From Acuticoccus mangrovi (GTDB lineage: Bacteria; Pseudomonadota; Alphaproteobacteria; Rhizobiales; Amorphaceae), in NCBI RefSeq assembly GCF_016411865.1, contig NZ_JAEKJA010000001.1:310001-374000 (forward strand): a stretch of DNA of 64,000 bases, written 5' to 3'. How positions within the stretch are numbered: position 1 is the first letter of the stretch; every line of letters starts with the position of its first letter. Of the stretch, positions 31,129 to 40,173 are shown one piece after another. The notes under the pieces are model-generated. The model saw only the letters and a program-made list of their open reading frames with translations, did no database searches and was not told the origin of the DNA. The translations under genes and the position numbers were made by a program.

Positions 31129-33207
31129 TCAGTCGTTGGCGCTCATCGAGAAGTTGATGAGGCCGGGGAGTGCCTGCGGCGCCGTCATCGCCGCGCCGAG
31201 GATCTGGGCGACGGCCACGGGATTGGTGGGCGAGGCCGAAATGCTCAGCGACTTGGGGTCGGACAGGTACGCGCGCAGCGTGTCCGACACCTGCTGGGCA
31301 AAGCTCTGATCGCCGGTCACCCCGTTCACCTGGGCGGCGGCCTGCTGGCTCAGCATTTCGACGAACTGTGCGGTCTCCAGTCCGGCCTGCTGCGAGATCA
31401 TGCCGAGCAGGAAGGAGGTGATGCCGTCGTCGCTGAACTTCAGGCTGATGCCGTTGACCGCGGCGGTGGCGATTGCCTCGTTGGCGCGCATCGGGTTCTC
31501 GAACACCAGACGGGGAATGCCCGACAGCGTCGCGTCCGCCTGCAGCGTGCCGACGCCGCCGACGCTCGCATTCTCGTCGAGCTCGACGCGCTGCGTGTCC
31601 TCGTCCCAGCGCAACGTGATCTCCGCGTCGGCCTTGACGGGATCGGCCTTGAGCGCGGTGAGCACCATCGCCGTCTGCGGATTGCCGAGCATCGACACCG
31701 GCAGCTCCAAGCCCTTGAGCGTGATGGCGATCTCGGTCGGGATCGGGGCGATGTAGTCCTTCAGCAAGGTCTCGAAGAGGTCGACCTTGAAGGTCTCGCC
31801 GTCGTCCTGGTTCACCTCCAGCCCCGCGACGCTCACCTTGCCGAGGTAGGGGATCGCGCCGAGCGTGGTCTGAAGGTCCGGCTGCACGCCGATCATGTTG
31901 GCCATGACGGCCTCCATGAAGACGTCGCGCGCGGGAAACACCAGCGAGCCGAGCTCGAAGCTGCCGAGCTTGCCGGAGCCGCCCGGAACGTCGGCTTCGA
32001 GACCGCCGATGAGGAACCGGTCGAGGCCGGCGGAGGAGAGGCCTTCCACGATGAGCTGCGAGAGCCCGACGGAGAAGGGCGGAACGCCGGCGGCCGCGTC
32101 GCCTCCCTCGGGACCGCTGACCTTCACGTCCGACACGCTGAAGGTGCCGATGCCGAACGCACCATAGAGGTCGAGGGCGAAGGGAAGGAATGTCTGCGGG
32201 TCCGGCTCTTCGCCTTGGAGCGCCGGCACCACGAAGGTGTCGAGCTTCTGGAGCACCGGACCGGCGGACGGGTCGAGCGTGACGTTCTCGAGCCGGTTGG
32301 GGCCGATCTTCACGTTGACGAGATCGCCGAACGACATCGAGAAGCCCTCGCTGACGGCGCTCTCGAGCAGCGTGCCCACGCTGCCGTCCGCACCCTTGCC
32401 GGTGAGGAGGGCGACGAGCGGGCGGACGTCGAAATTGGTGATGCGCACCTTCTGCGCGTTCTGAACGAACTCCATCTGCATCGCTTCGGGCGCGCCGGAG
32501 GCGTCGTCGGCGCCCGGGTCCTTGGGCATGATGGTGGTGCCGCGGGTCGTCGTCGGGCCGTACTCCATTGAGCTGAGGAGGCCGTCCTTCTGGGGACCGC
32601 TGGTGATCGGGCCGGTCTCGGTGGTCTGCGTCTGATCGGGGGCGACGACGGTGACGGTGCTCGATGCAAGGCTCGTCCCGTCGAAGGACTGGGTGAGCGC
32701 CCACTCGGCGAGCGGCGCGAAGCGCGACACGGGCGCCTGCGGATCGTCTGCGATGGTGGGCAGCGGCGCCCAGCTCGGGTTCGTGGCGGTGTAGTCGGTG
32801 AACTTCGCGTCCACGCTGACGGTTTCCTTGGCGCCACCGCTCAGCTCGGCGCTCGCCTCCATCGACGGGATGGTGAGGCGGGAGGAGGAGTAGCGGCCGT
32901 CGGCTCTGGCGAAGCCTTCCAGCGAGATGGTGGGCACGTCGATCGTCGCGCGGAACGTCACATCGTCGCTGCCGGCATCCAAATCGGCCGACCATTCGAC
33001 GCGGTAGTTCGTGACGGTGACGGTGTCGCCGTCGGCGGTCACGCTGCCGACGGTGGCGGAGCTCGCCCCCATCGCTGCGGCGTCGGTGAGAAACTCCTTG
33101 ACCTCGCTCACGGGGTCGAACGCGGGGGCGGGATTATCCTGTGCAAATGCTGTCGGCGCACCGAGCGCCGCGAGAGAAAAAGTAAACGCAAAAACTCGTT
33201 GCCGCAT
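31129..33207 (-). CDS. Large exported protein of unknown function (692 aa), paralog A
   Basis: Signal peptide MRQRVFAFTFSLAALGAPTAFAQ with cleavage after AFA. The mature 670 residues show many beta-strand-like alternations (VGSVTADGDTVTVTNYRVEW; LIVEGLSSAGLDRFLIGGLE) recalling AsmA/DUF945-like periplasmic proteins, but no family is assigned. The C-terminal ~120 residues (RANEAIATAAVNGISLKFSD, then SISASPTNPVAVAQILGAAM) align by eye with the end of the 607-residue protein encoded just upstream, so the two are distant tandem paralogs. It may act in the periplasm or be tied to the outer membrane. Confidence 0.7.
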   Translation of the reverse strand: MRQRVFAFTFSLAALGAPTAFAQDNPAPAFDPVSEVKEFLTDAAAMGASSATVGSVTADGDTVTVTNYRVEWSADLDAGSDDVTFRATIDVPTISLEGFARADGRYSSSRLTIPSMEASAELSGGAKETVSVDAKFTDYTATNPSWAPLPTIADDPQAPVSRFAPLAEWALTQSFDGTSLASSTVTVVAPDQTQTTETGPITSGPQKDGLLSSMEYGPTTTRGTTIMPKDPGADDASGAPEAMQMEFVQNAQKVRITNFDVRPLVALLTGKGADGSVGTLLESAVSEGFSMSFGDLVNVKIGPNRLENVTLDPSAGPVLQKLDTFVVPALQGEEPDPQTFLPFALDLYGAFGIGTFSVSDVKVSGPEGGDAAAGVPPFSVGLSQLIVEGLSSAGLDRFLIGGLEADVPGGSGKLGSFELGSLVFPARDVFMEAVMANMIGVQPDLQTTLGAIPYLGKVSVAGLEVNQDDGETFKVDLFETLLKDYIAPIPTEIAITLKGLELPVSMLGNPQTAMVLTALKADPVKADAEITLRWDEDTQRVELDENASVGGVGTLQADATLSGIPRLVFENPMRANEAIATAAVNGISLKFSDDGITSFLLGMISQQAGLETAQFVEMLSQQAAAQVNGVTGDQSFAQQVSDTLRAYLSDPKSLSISASPTNPVAVAQILGAAMTAPQALPGLINFSMSAND

Positions 33208-33344
33208 CGGTCTACACCTTGTTCAAGCGGTCGTCGTGGCTCGGCGTTCTGGCATGGAATGGCGAGAACACCAAGCTGCGGAAATGGCGCGCGGCGAGCG
33301 CGTGTCCACCGCGTCGGCCGCCGCCGGCGGACGGCACAAGCCCC

Positions 33345-35168
33345 TCAATTCCGGTGATCGAGGGTGATCCGCATCAGTGTCGCGATCGCCGCCGGCGCCC
33401 GCATCGCCGCCACCATCAGCTGGGTGACCGGCACCGGTTTCGGCGGAGTGGCCGAGAGCACCAGCTCGCCACCTTCGTGGAGAAAGGCCGCGAACGCCGG
33501 CATCGCCGGTCCGCCGTCCGGAGCGGACACGAGCGGCTCCACGGAGCGGGCAAAGAAGCTCAACGCCATGTCGGTACCGCTGATCGCCACCGTCGGCGCG
33601 AGCTCTTCGATCACCGCCATCATGGTATCGACGAGTCCGTCGTCGGCGAGGGTGAGGGTCATCTGCTTGGCGGCGAGGGTACTGAGAGCCTCACCGAGGC
33701 GGCTGGGGCGAACGAGCACGGCGTAGGGCAGACCCGTCAGGGTGAGGTCGAGGCTCAAGCTGCCGAGGTGGGCGTAGGTGCTGGTGGAGGTGACGTGCAG
33801 CGTCTCGTCGCTGCGCCAGCGGAGCGAGCCGCTCTCCTCGATGCGCAGTTCGTGGATCCCGTGCCGGGCGAGCATGCGCACCACGACCGGCGGGTCGACG
33901 GGGGTGCCGATCGGCGCCGACAGCGACGCCGTCCAGTGCGCCGACGTGGGGAAGGGGCCGACGTGCTCGGAAAGCTCCAACTCGGCCCGGTCGAGGGTGA
34001 CGCGGGCGCTCGCCGTCTCCTGTAGGGCGAGCCCTTCGACGGACACGGCCTCGATGACCGGTACCAGCGCCACCAGGTGCGCGAGGCGCGTGAGCCCGGC
34101 GCTGCGGGTGGTGCAGGCCCGCTGATAGTTCGGCAACACGGCGCGCGAGATCTCGAACCGGTCCAGCCGGGCCGCGCTCGTCGCACTTCGCACCGAGGCT
34201 CCCTCGATGGCGAGCGTCGTCGATCTGTCCGGGTGCACCCCGGTGGCCGTGAGCGTGTCGACGCGAAGGGCGACGTCGCGGTCGCCGCGTGCGACGAGCC
34301 GGGTCGCTTCGATGCGCTCGGCCGACATCGCGCAGAGCGTCCTCGCGACGGCCGTCTCGATGGTTCGCGAGGTCGGCTCGGATCCGGTCGCGATGCTGTC
34401 GAGGAGGGAGACGATGCCACCGTTCGCGGCGAGCCCTTCGACGGTGAGCGAGCCGAGGGACCATGCCGCGCCGTCGGTGCCGACGGCGGAGAGCGGGCCG
34501 ACCCGCCCCCGCCGCAGGAAGGGGCGCGAGCTGCCCGCCCGAGGCTCGGCGGAGAGGCTGGAAAACAGCGCAACGAGGTCGATCCCCTCGAGCGTCGCGT
34601 AGCTCCAGTGAACGGCGGGGCTCGGCTTCGCCGCGTCGCCGACGCCGATCCAGCCGATCCGACCGCGCGCGATGTCGCGGGCGGTCAGCCGGAAGCCGCT
34701 CGGAACGGAGAGTTGCATCTCCTTGGCGGCGAAGCCCGCAAGCCGCTCGAGCGGGCGGCGTTTGTCGCCGATTTCCCAGGAGACGGCGGACAGCGTCAGC
34801 TGTCGCACGGTGATTGCCCAAAGGGAGGAGCCGTCCGCCCGGACGACGCTGATCCGGGCTTCGGTGGCGCGGATCTTATCGGCGCGGACGCGGTCCCCGA
34901 CCCGGCTCAGCCCTTGAAAGACGGCATGCGGGATCCGCAGCAGAAGGTCGGCCCGATAGGGCGGGCGCCCGATGGCCGCATGCCAGACGAGATCCATCGA
35001 GCGGATGGTGACGGTGTCGCGCTCCTGGCGGACGTCGTCGAAATTGATCGCGTCGGCACCGAGCGGCGGCGCGTATGTGACGAGGCGCTCCGCCGTCGCG
35101 TCACCCGAGAGAGCGTGAGCCGGCCCGAGGCCGAGCACCGCGAAGAAGAGGATCGCGCACCATACCAC
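33345..35168 (-). CDS. Exported protein of unknown function (607 aa), paralog B
   Basis: GTG start at 35168 gives a signal peptide VVWCAILFFAVLGLGPAHA. The mature part alternates strands and short helices like paralog A. Its last ~110 residues match paralog A in order: RLGEALSTLAAKQMTLTLAD with DDGLVDTMMAVIEELAP, and LVLSATPPKPVPVTQLMVAA with MRAPAAIATLMRITL. It ends 137 bp before paralog A and starts 34 bp after the CoxE gene, so all four may be one transcript. No function can be given. Confidence 0.7.
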   Translation of the reverse strand: MVWCAILFFAVLGLGPAHALSGDATAERLVTYAPPLGADAINFDDVRQERDTVTIRSMDLVWHAAIGRPPYRADLLLRIPHAVFQGLSRVGDRVRADKIRATEARISVVRADGSSLWAITVRQLTLSAVSWEIGDKRRPLERLAGFAAKEMQLSVPSGFRLTARDIARGRIGWIGVGDAAKPSPAVHWSYATLEGIDLVALFSSLSAEPRAGSSRPFLRRGRVGPLSAVGTDGAAWSLGSLTVEGLAANGGIVSLLDSIATGSEPTSRTIETAVARTLCAMSAERIEATRLVARGDRDVALRVDTLTATGVHPDRSTTLAIEGASVRSATSAARLDRFEISRAVLPNYQRACTTRSAGLTRLAHLVALVPVIEAVSVEGLALQETASARVTLDRAELELSEHVGPFPTSAHWTASLSAPIGTPVDPPVVVRMLARHGIHELRIEESGSLRWRSDETLHVTSTSTYAHLGSLSLDLTLTGLPYAVLVRPSRLGEALSTLAAKQMTLTLADDGLVDTMMAVIEELAPTVAISGTDMALSFFARSVEPLVSAPDGGPAMPAFAAFLHEGGELVLSATPPKPVPVTQLMVAAMRAPAAIATLMRITLDHRN

Positions 35169-35202
35169 TACCCCATCGGTTCAACGATCTCCCATGTCCG
35201 GA

Positions 35203-36408
35203 CTAATAAAATGCGCGATGCACCTCATGTCCGGCAAGTGCGGCGGCAAGATCGGCTACGCTTTCGACCGAATGGATCGGCAACATGGCGTCGACATGGG
35301 GCAGCATCGCGCGGATGCCGCGCGCCTTCGCCTCGAACCCCTCGAACCTCAGAAGCGGGTTGAGAAACAGGAGACGGCGGCAGGAGCGGTGCAGGCGGTC
35401 CGTCTCGCGGGCGAGCTCCGTGGTGTCGCCGTCGCGCTCCAGCCCGTCGGTGACGAGGAGCACGATGGGGCCGCCCGACAGCACCCGGCGCGACCACTCG
35501 CGATTGAAGGTGGCGAGCGAGGTGCCGATGCGGGTGCCGCCCGACCAGTCCGCCACCTGCTGCGAGCACATGGCGAGCGCTTCGTCCGGATCGCGGCGAT
35601 CGAGCGAGCGGGTGACGTTGGTGAGGCGGGTGCCGAACAGGAAGGTGGTCACCCGCCGCCGCTCGCCGAGGGCGTGGAGGAAGTGGAGGAGGACGCGCGA
35701 ATAGTCGGCCATGGAGCCGGAGATGTCGCAGAGCGCCACCACCGGCGGCGGCTTGACGGCGCGCGTCGCCATCTTGGGAAGGATCATCTCGCCGCCGGTG
35801 CGCATCGCGGCGCGCATCGAGCGGCGCGGATCGAAGCGGCCGCGCGGGGCGGCGACGCGGCGGCGCGTTCTCACCCGGTCGCCGTCGAAGGCGAGGCGGG
35901 CGATGGCGGCGCGGGCGGCGTCGAGCTCGGCCGCCGTCATCTGCGAGAAGTCCTTGGTGCGCAGCGTCTCGCGCTCGGAGGCGGTGAGGCGGGCGTCGAC
36001 CTCGATATCCTGTGGCTGCTCCGTGCCCGGGTCGCGGCGCGGCGGATGGAGGGCGTTGGCGACGCGGGCGGCGCCGGCGCGCGGCTTCTCCTCCGCCTTG
36101 CGCTCGTCGGCGACGGGCGACAGGAGCTCCATCATCTTGTCGAGCAGGTTGCGGCCGCGGAAGAAGGCGTCGAAGGCGGCGTCGAACACCGGGATCTGGT
36201 CGCGCTTGTGCACGAACACGGCCTTGAGGGCGGCGTGGACGTCGGTGCGGGAGGCGAGGCCCGCCGCCTCGAGCGCGCGCACCGCGTCGAGCGCATGGGC
36301 CGGCCCCACCGGCAGCCCGGAGTCGCGCAGCACCCGCGTGAACATCGCGATGTTCTCGTGGATGTGGCCGCCGGGGGCGGGGGTCGGTGGCGTCGCCGGG
36401 GCGTTCAT
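35203..36408 (-). CDS. VWA domain-containing CoxE-like protein
   Basis: 401 residues. VVALCDISGSMADYSRVLLH holds the MIDAS DxSxS metal site, followed by SGGTRIGTSLATFN and LVTDGLERDGDTTELARE, which complete it. The N-terminal half (NIAMFTRVLRDSGLPVGPAH; FDAAFDAFFRGRNLLDKMM) is the conserved CoxE helical region. CoxE partners with a MoxR-type ATPase (CoxD) to mature metal enzymes such as CO dehydrogenase or other targets. The partner ATPase gene lies 11 bp upstream. No CO dehydrogenase genes are present, so the client is not CODH here, at least not locally. Confidence 0.9.
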   Translation of the reverse strand: MNAPATPPTPAPGGHIHENIAMFTRVLRDSGLPVGPAHALDAVRALEAAGLASRTDVHAALKAVFVHKRDQIPVFDAAFDAFFRGRNLLDKMMELLSPVADERKAEEKPRAGAARVANALHPPRRDPGTEQPQDIEVDARLTASERETLRTKDFSQMTAAELDAARAAIARLAFDGDRVRTRRRVAAPRGRFDPRRSMRAAMRTGGEMILPKMATRAVKPPPVVALCDISGSMADYSRVLLHFLHALGERRRVTTFLFGTRLTNVTRSLDRRDPDEALAMCSQQVADWSGGTRIGTSLATFNREWSRRVLSGGPIVLLVTDGLERDGDTTELARETDRLHRSCRRLLFLNPLLRFEGFEAKARGIRAMLPHVDAMLPIHSVESVADLAAALAGHEVHRAFY

Positions 36409-36419
36409 GCCGCTCCGGC

Positions 36420-37322
36420 TCAGACCGGATGGGACGCGGCGCGGGCGCGGATCTCGTCGATCATGCGCTGCACCTCGGAGCCGCGCACCTTGGCGATGTC
36501 GTCCTGATATTTCAGGAGCACGCCGAGCGTGTCGTCGGCGACGCCGGGCTCCAGCACCATCTGATCGAGCTCGGCGAGGGCCTGCGCCCAGTCGAGCGTC
36601 TCGGCGACCCCCGGCGGCTTGAAGAGGTCGCCCGCGCGCAGCATCTGGACGAACGCCACCACCTCCTCGGCGAGGCGCTCGCCGGCGCCCGTCGCCTTGC
36701 GCCGCACGATCTCCCGCTCGCGCGTCATCGAGGGGTAGTCCACCCAGTGATAGAGGCAGCGCCGCTTCAGCGCGTCGTGGATCTCGCGCGTGCGGTTGGT
36801 GGTGATGATGACGATCGGCGGCTCGGCCGCCCGCACGGTGCCGAACTCGGGGATCGTCACCTGAAAGTCGGACAGCACTTCGAGAAGGAAGGCCTCGAAC
36901 GCCTCGTCGGCCCGGTCGAGCTCGTCGATGAGGAGCACCGGCGCACCTTCCGTCGGCGTCTGCAGCGCTTCGAGGATGGGGCGCTTGATGAGAAAGCGCT
37001 CGGAGAACACGTCGACGGCATGACCGTCGCTCGCCTCGGCCTGGCGGATCGCGAGCATCTGGGCCGGGTAGTTCCACTCGTAGAGGGCGGCGGCCTGGTC
37101 GAGTCCCTCGTAGCACTGCAGGCGGATCAACTTGCGACCGAGGGCGGAGGCGAGCACCTTGGCGATCTCGGTCTTGCCGACGCCCGCCTCGCCTTCGAGA
37201 AACAGCGGTCGCTGCAGCTTGAGGGCGAGGTAGAGGACGGTGGCAAGCGATCGGTCGGCCACGTAGTCGGCGCCGGCCAGCAGGGCCTCGGTCTCGTCGA
37301 TGGAGGTGGGGAGTGCGCTCAA
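36420..37322 (-). CDS. MoxR-family AAA+ ATPase
   Basis: Chaperone-type ATPase: Walker A GEAGVGKTE (about 37-45), Walker B VLLIDELDRADEAFEAFLLE, sensor-1 IIITTNRTREIHDALKRRC and arginine finger region. I chose TTG 37322 because GAAGG precedes it by 7 bases and homologous sequence (LPTSIDETEALLAGADYVAD) starts right there; an in-frame ATG at 37388 would add 22 residues overlapping the upstream region. 300 residues. The CoxE-like gene follows by 11 bp, the classical MoxR/VWA pair that remodels or activates a client enzyme. Confidence 0.88.
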   Translation of the reverse strand: MSALPTSIDETEALLAGADYVADRSLATVLYLALKLQRPLFLEGEAGVGKTEIAKVLASALGRKLIRLQCYEGLDQAAALYEWNYPAQMLAIRQAEASDGHAVDVFSERFLIKRPILEALQTPTEGAPVLLIDELDRADEAFEAFLLEVLSDFQVTIPEFGTVRAAEPPIVIITTNRTREIHDALKRRCLYHWVDYPSMTREREIVRRKATGAGERLAEEVVAFVQMLRAGDLFKPPGVAETLDWAQALAELDQMVLEPGVADDTLGVLLKYQDDIAKVRGSEVQRMIDEIRARAASHPV

Positions 37323-37458
37323 CGCTGTACCTTCGGGTAGTGGGTTGCGGCCGATGGTGCGGCTCGGCACCCCCGAGGGGTAGCGCATGCCGCGACGGCA
37401 GGACAACCGGCAGCCGGACAATCCGGACTTGCAGTTGGGAAAGAACGGGGCCGTTGCA

Positions 37459-37968
37459 ATGGGTGGGGGCGAGATCGGGATCGTGATCGAGAGGGAGACG
37501 GAGGCCGACTTTCCGGCCATCGACCGCGTGGTAACTGCCGCGTTCGATCGGGGAGCCGAGCGCGATCTGGTGCGCCGGCTGCGCGAGGACGGCGACATGG
37601 CGATCTCGCTTGTCGCCCGGCAGGACGGGGAGGTGGTGGGGCACGTCGCGTTTTCGCAGATGACGGCGCCGCTGCCCGCGGTGGGCCTCGCGCCGCTGTC
37701 GGTGGTGCTCGCCGCCCAGCGCCTCGGCATCGGCAGCGCGCTGGTGCGCGCCGGGCTGGAGGCGGCGCGGCGGGGTGGATGGGAGGTGGCGTTCGTGCTC
37801 GGCGAGCCGGCCTACTACGAGCGCTTCGGCTTCTCGGCGGAGGCGGCCGCGCCGTTCGCCTCGCCCTATGCGGGACCCTACTTTCTGGCGTTGGCGCTGT
37901 CCGACGGGGCGCTCGACGGCCGGGCGGGCCCGGTCGCCTATGCGCCGGCATTTGATGCGCTTGCATGA
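37459..37968 (+). CDS. GNAT family N-acetyltransferase
   Basis: 169 residues of YhbS-type GNAT. IVIERETEADFPAIDRVVTA is strand 1/helix 1, LAPLSVVLAAQRLGIGSALV with RAGLEAARR is the acetyl-CoA pyrophosphate loop, and VAFVLGEPAYYERFGFSAEA the conserved C-terminal strand-turn. ATG 37459 fits the family start; ATG 37387, with its own GAGGGG ribosome site, would add 24 polar residues without similarity. It is divergent from the MoxR gene and 30 bp before the molybdenum enzyme gene. Confidence 0.82.
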   Translation: MGGGEIGIVIERETEADFPAIDRVVTAAFDRGAERDLVRRLREDGDMAISLVARQDGEVVGHVAFSQMTAPLPAVGLAPLSVVLAAQRLGIGSALVRAGLEAARRGGWEVAFVLGEPAYYERFGFSAEAAAPFASPYAGPYFLALALSDGALDGRAGPVAYAPAFDALA

Positions 37969-37998
37969 TCGCGTAAGGTTGCAGTCACCACGTCGCCC

Positions 37999-40086
37999 AT
38001 GGGAACTCACATGAACGCACCCGTCCGTCTGCGCTCAGCCTGCCCGCACGACTGCCCGTCGACCTGCGCCCTGGAGGTGGAGGTGGCCGACGGGCGCATC
38101 GGGCGCGTGCGCGGCGCGCCGGGCAACGCCTACACCGCCGGCGTGATCTGCGCGAAGGTCGCCCGCTACGCTGAGCGCGCCCATAACCCCGACCGTCTCA
38201 CCGTGCCGCTGCTGCGGACCGGGCCGAAGGGGGGGCGCGACTTCAAGCCCATCTCGTGGGAGGAGGCGCTCGAGCGCACCGCCGAGGCGATGCTCGCCGC
38301 CGAGGCGAAGGCGGGGGCGCAGGCGGTATGGCCCTACCACTATTCAGGCACCATGGGCCTCGTGCAGCGCGACGGCATCCACCGGCTGCGCCACGCCAAG
38401 GGCTACTCGCGCCAGTTCGACACGATCTGCACCAATATGGCGTGGACCGGCTTCATCGCCGGCACCGGCCGCCTGGCCGGCCCCGATCCGCGGGAGATGC
38501 GCGAGACCGATTGCCTGGTGATCTGGGGCACCAACGCCGTGTCGACGCAGGTCAACGTGATGACCCATGCGGCGGCGGCGCGGAAGGCTCGCGGCGCCAA
38601 GATCGTCGTCATCGACGTCTATCGCAACGACACCGTGAAGCAGGCCGACATGGGGCTCGTGCTGCGCCCCGGTACCGACGCGGCGCTCGCCTGCGCGGTG
38701 ATGCATGTCGCCTTCCGCGACGGTCACGCCGACCGCGCCTACATGGCCCGCTACGCCGACGATGCCGCCGGCCTCGAGGCCCACCTTGCGACCCGCACGC
38801 CGGAGTGGGCGGCCGCCATCACCGGCCTCGAGGTGGTCGAGATCGAGGCGTTCGCCAAGCTCGTCTGCACCACGCCGCGCACCTATCTGCGCCTCGGCTA
38901 CGGCTTCACCCGCCAGCGCAACGGCGCGGTGGCGATGCACGCGGCCGCCTCCATCGCCACCGTGCTCGGCCTCTGGCAGCGTGAGGGCGGCGGCGCCTTC
39001 CACAACAACGGGGCGATCTACACCCTCGACAAGACGCTGATCGAGGGCACCGACGTGGTCGACCCGACGACGCGCCGGCTCGACCAGTCGATGATCGGCC
39101 GCGTTCTCCTCGGCGAGCCCGAAGCGCTCCTCGGCGGTCCCCCGGTGTCGGCGATGTTCATCCAGAACACCAATCCGATGGTGGTGGCGCCTGAGCACGA
39201 GAAGGTGCGCAAGGGCTTCGCGCGGGAGGATCTCTTCGTCGCCGTCCACGAGCAGGCGATGACGGAGACCGCCCGCATGGCCGACATCGTGATGCCGGCG
39301 ACGATGTTCACCGAGCACGACGACATCTATAAGGGCGGCGGCCATCAGAACCTCCTCCTCGGCCTCAAGCTCGTCGACGCGCCGGGCGAGTGCCGCGAGA
39401 ACCATGTCGTGCAGGCCGAGATCGCCCGCCGCGTGGGGGCGGAGCATCCGGGCTTCGCGATGTCGGCGCGCGCGCTCATCGAGCAGATGGTGACCGCCTC
39501 GGGCCTCGACATGGCGGCGCTGGAGCGCGACGGCTGGATCGACATGCAGCCCCCCTTCGAGGAGGCGCACTATCTGAACGGCTTCGCCAATCCCGACGGC
39601 AAGTTCCGCTTCCGGCCGGATTGGGTGGGCACGCGCGCCCCCAACAACGGCCCGATGGGGCCCGTCGCGGGCCTGCCGACGTTCCCGGATCAGTGGAACG
39701 TCATCGAGGTGGCGACGCCGCAGGAGCCGTTCCGCCTGGTGACGGCGCCGGCGCGCTCCTTCCTCAACACGACGTTCAACGAGACGCCGGGCTCGCAGAA
39801 GCGCGAGGGCGAGCCCTCGGTGATGGTCCATCCCGACGACGCCGCCGCCAACGGCATCGAGGCGGGCGACATGGTGCGTCTCTCCAACGCGCGCGGTGCG
39901 GTGCGGGTGAAGGCGCGTCTCTTCGACGGTGTGCAGAGGGGCACGCTGATCTGCGAGGGCCTCTACCCCAACGAGGCGTTCGTCGACGGCAAGGGCATCA
40001 ACGTGCTGACCGGCGCCGACCCCGTCGCCCCGCACGGCGGCGCCGCCTTCCACGACAACCGCGTGAGCCTCACCCGCGTCGGCTAG
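37999..40086 (+). CDS. Molybdopterin-dependent oxidoreductase
   Basis: 695-residue member of the DMSO reductase superfamily. SACPHDCPSTCALEVEVADG and VICAKVARY hold the Cys residues of an N-terminal [4Fe-4S] site. VWPYHYSGTMGLVQRDGIHR, LVIWGTNAVSTQVNVM and MFIQNTNPMVVAPEHEKVRK are Mo-bis-MGD binding blocks. TARMADIVMPATMFTEHDDI is a C-terminal domain landmark. The N-terminus has no Tat signal, so it should act in the cytoplasm. Related enzymes include formate dehydrogenase H-like and biotin sulfoxide reductase-like proteins; the substrate cannot be told. A terminator hairpin follows at 40088. Confidence 0.9.
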   Translation: MGTHMNAPVRLRSACPHDCPSTCALEVEVADGRIGRVRGAPGNAYTAGVICAKVARYAERAHNPDRLTVPLLRTGPKGGRDFKPISWEEALERTAEAMLAAEAKAGAQAVWPYHYSGTMGLVQRDGIHRLRHAKGYSRQFDTICTNMAWTGFIAGTGRLAGPDPREMRETDCLVIWGTNAVSTQVNVMTHAAAARKARGAKIVVIDVYRNDTVKQADMGLVLRPGTDAALACAVMHVAFRDGHADRAYMARYADDAAGLEAHLATRTPEWAAAITGLEVVEIEAFAKLVCTTPRTYLRLGYGFTRQRNGAVAMHAAASIATVLGLWQREGGGAFHNNGAIYTLDKTLIEGTDVVDPTTRRLDQSMIGRVLLGEPEALLGGPPVSAMFIQNTNPMVVAPEHEKVRKGFAREDLFVAVHEQAMTETARMADIVMPATMFTEHDDIYKGGGHQNLLLGLKLVDAPGECRENHVVQAEIARRVGAEHPGFAMSARALIEQMVTASGLDMAALERDGWIDMQPPFEEAHYLNGFANPDGKFRFRPDWVGTRAPNNGPMGPVAGLPTFPDQWNVIEVATPQEPFRLVTAPARSFLNTTFNETPGSQKREGEPSVMVHPDDAAANGIEAGDMVRLSNARGAVRVKARLFDGVQRGTLICEGLYPNEAFVDGKGINVLTGADPVAPHGGAAFHDNRVSLTRVG

Positions 40087-40087
40087 C

Positions 40088-40112
40088 GCCGGTTCGGGCT
40101 CACCGAACCGGC
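40088..40112. terminator. Hairpin after the molybdenum enzyme gene
   Basis: GCCGGTTCGG-GCTCA-CCGAACCGGC: perfect 10-bp stem with 5-base loop directly after the stop codon, between convergent genes. A bidirectional terminator is likely despite the lack of a T-run. Confidence 0.6.
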
Positions 40113-40129
40113 TCCAGCTTCCTCGGCTA

Positions 40130-40171
40130 CGCGTTCCGAGCGGAAAACCGGCTTCACTTTTCCGGAACGCG
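40130..40171. repeat. Rhizobial palindromic intergenic repeat
   Basis: CGCGTTCCG (40130-40138) and CGGAACGCG (40163-40171) flank GAAAACCGGCTTCACTTTTC. This is the shape of the dispersed palindromic repeats of Hyphomicrobiales genomes. Only one copy is seen in the window. Confidence 0.65.
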
Positions 40172-40173
40172 CT

